Assembly (NCBI RefSeq): GCF_027595985.1
Contig: NC_073304.1
Coordinates: forward strand, 44,761,637-44,825,636
DNA: 64,000 bases
Direction: 5' to 3'
DNA from: Sorex araneus
Taxonomy: Eukaryota; Chordata; Mammalia; Eulipotyphla; Soricidae
Made by a program: the position numbers and the translations under genes. Below the pieces are notes generated by a model that was not told the DNA's origin, ran no database searches, and worked only from the letters and a program-made list of their open reading frames with translations. Numbering within the stretch: position 1 is the first letter of the stretch; each line of letters opens with the position of its first letter. Positions 63,636-64,000 of the stretch are shown here, in pieces.

Positions 63636-64000
63636 GCCAGGAAGAGAAACTAGGGCATCACACATAATGACAATTATTACTACAGTTGAGCTGCCTGCCC
63701 AGCCTCTACTTGGATTTCGAATGCTAGTCTGTGCTCTACCCCTTAAATCCTTTCTCTGTGAGCTTGCTAATACTGGTCTCAGTCATTTGCCACCGAGGCA
63801 CTCCAATATACAACAGAAGTCCCTGATGCCTCCCTGCAAAGGCTCCGTGCCTCATGGCCACTGGCTCTGGTGTGTGCGCTGGGGAGACGCAGACCAGAGA
63901 CAAGTTGCTTTCAGTGTTGTCGCCACAGCTACTACTTGACTCATGTGCGGGCATTTCTCCACCAATTCCCACACTACCCAGCTGTGACTCAGGGGCCCTG

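Larger units (their letters stand above)
62106..64000. other. Intergenic to window end
   Basis: CT and GT microsatellites and one SINE. No gene recognised. In human the next gene in this direction would be MAPK1IP1L, not reached here. Confidence 0.5.

Overview
This is a repeat-dense mammalian genomic window with intron-split genes, no operons and a CpG island. About 70 copies of a tRNA-derived SINE are present; its head has a Pol III A box and a B box (GGTTCGAATCC), and its tail is A-rich. This SINE resembles the one I associate with shrews (Soricidae, e.g. Sorex), so the source is probably a shrew. That species call rests on recognition, not on a search.

Two protein-coding genes are present and converge tail to tail. 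Positions 1-32,070 (+ strand) hold the 3' fifteen coding exons of DLGAP5 (HURP, a mitotic spindle microtubule-bundling protein). Its first roughly 87 codons (human numbering) lie upstream of the window. All fifteen exons join in frame without a stop, 1,898 nt of coding sequence ending at the TAA at 31,833-31,835. Positions 38,335-52,390 (- strand) hold a complete LGALS3 (galectin-3): a non-coding first exon in a CpG island, then five coding exons (18+408+89+166+156 nt) encoding 278 residues. The order and opposite orientation match the human 14q22 neighbours LGALS3 and DLGAP5, seen from the other strand.

Layout: 1-15.4 kb, eleven DLGAP5 exons among old SINEs and L1 pieces; 15.4-26.2 kb, a 10.8 kb DLGAP5 intron packed with L1, SINE, L2-like and tandem-repeat DNA; 26.2-32.1 kb, the last four exons and 3'UTR; 32-38.3 kb, intergenic L1s, a CCTT microsatellite and a U2 snRNA fragment; 38.3-44.6 kb, LGALS3 coding exons; 44.6-52.3 kb, LGALS3 intron 1; 51.8-53.1 kb, CpG island and promoter; 53-64 kb, intergenic repeats with no gene I can support.

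The most notable observations are: a SINE whose target-site duplication copied a DLGAP5 splice donor; apparent loss of a roughly 115-residue DLGAP5 segment; an L1 insertion carrying a 3' transduction; a near-perfect 44-bp-arm hairpin beside a DLGAP5 exon; two opposed copies of an unfamiliar poly(A)-tailed repeat; a second SINE family sharing the first family's tRNA head; and a galectin-3 in which the NWGR motif reads LWGK. I found no evidence of a wholly new multi-gene system. The novelty here lies in retroposon biology and lineage-specific changes to two known genes. Comparisons with human proteins and repeat families are from memory.
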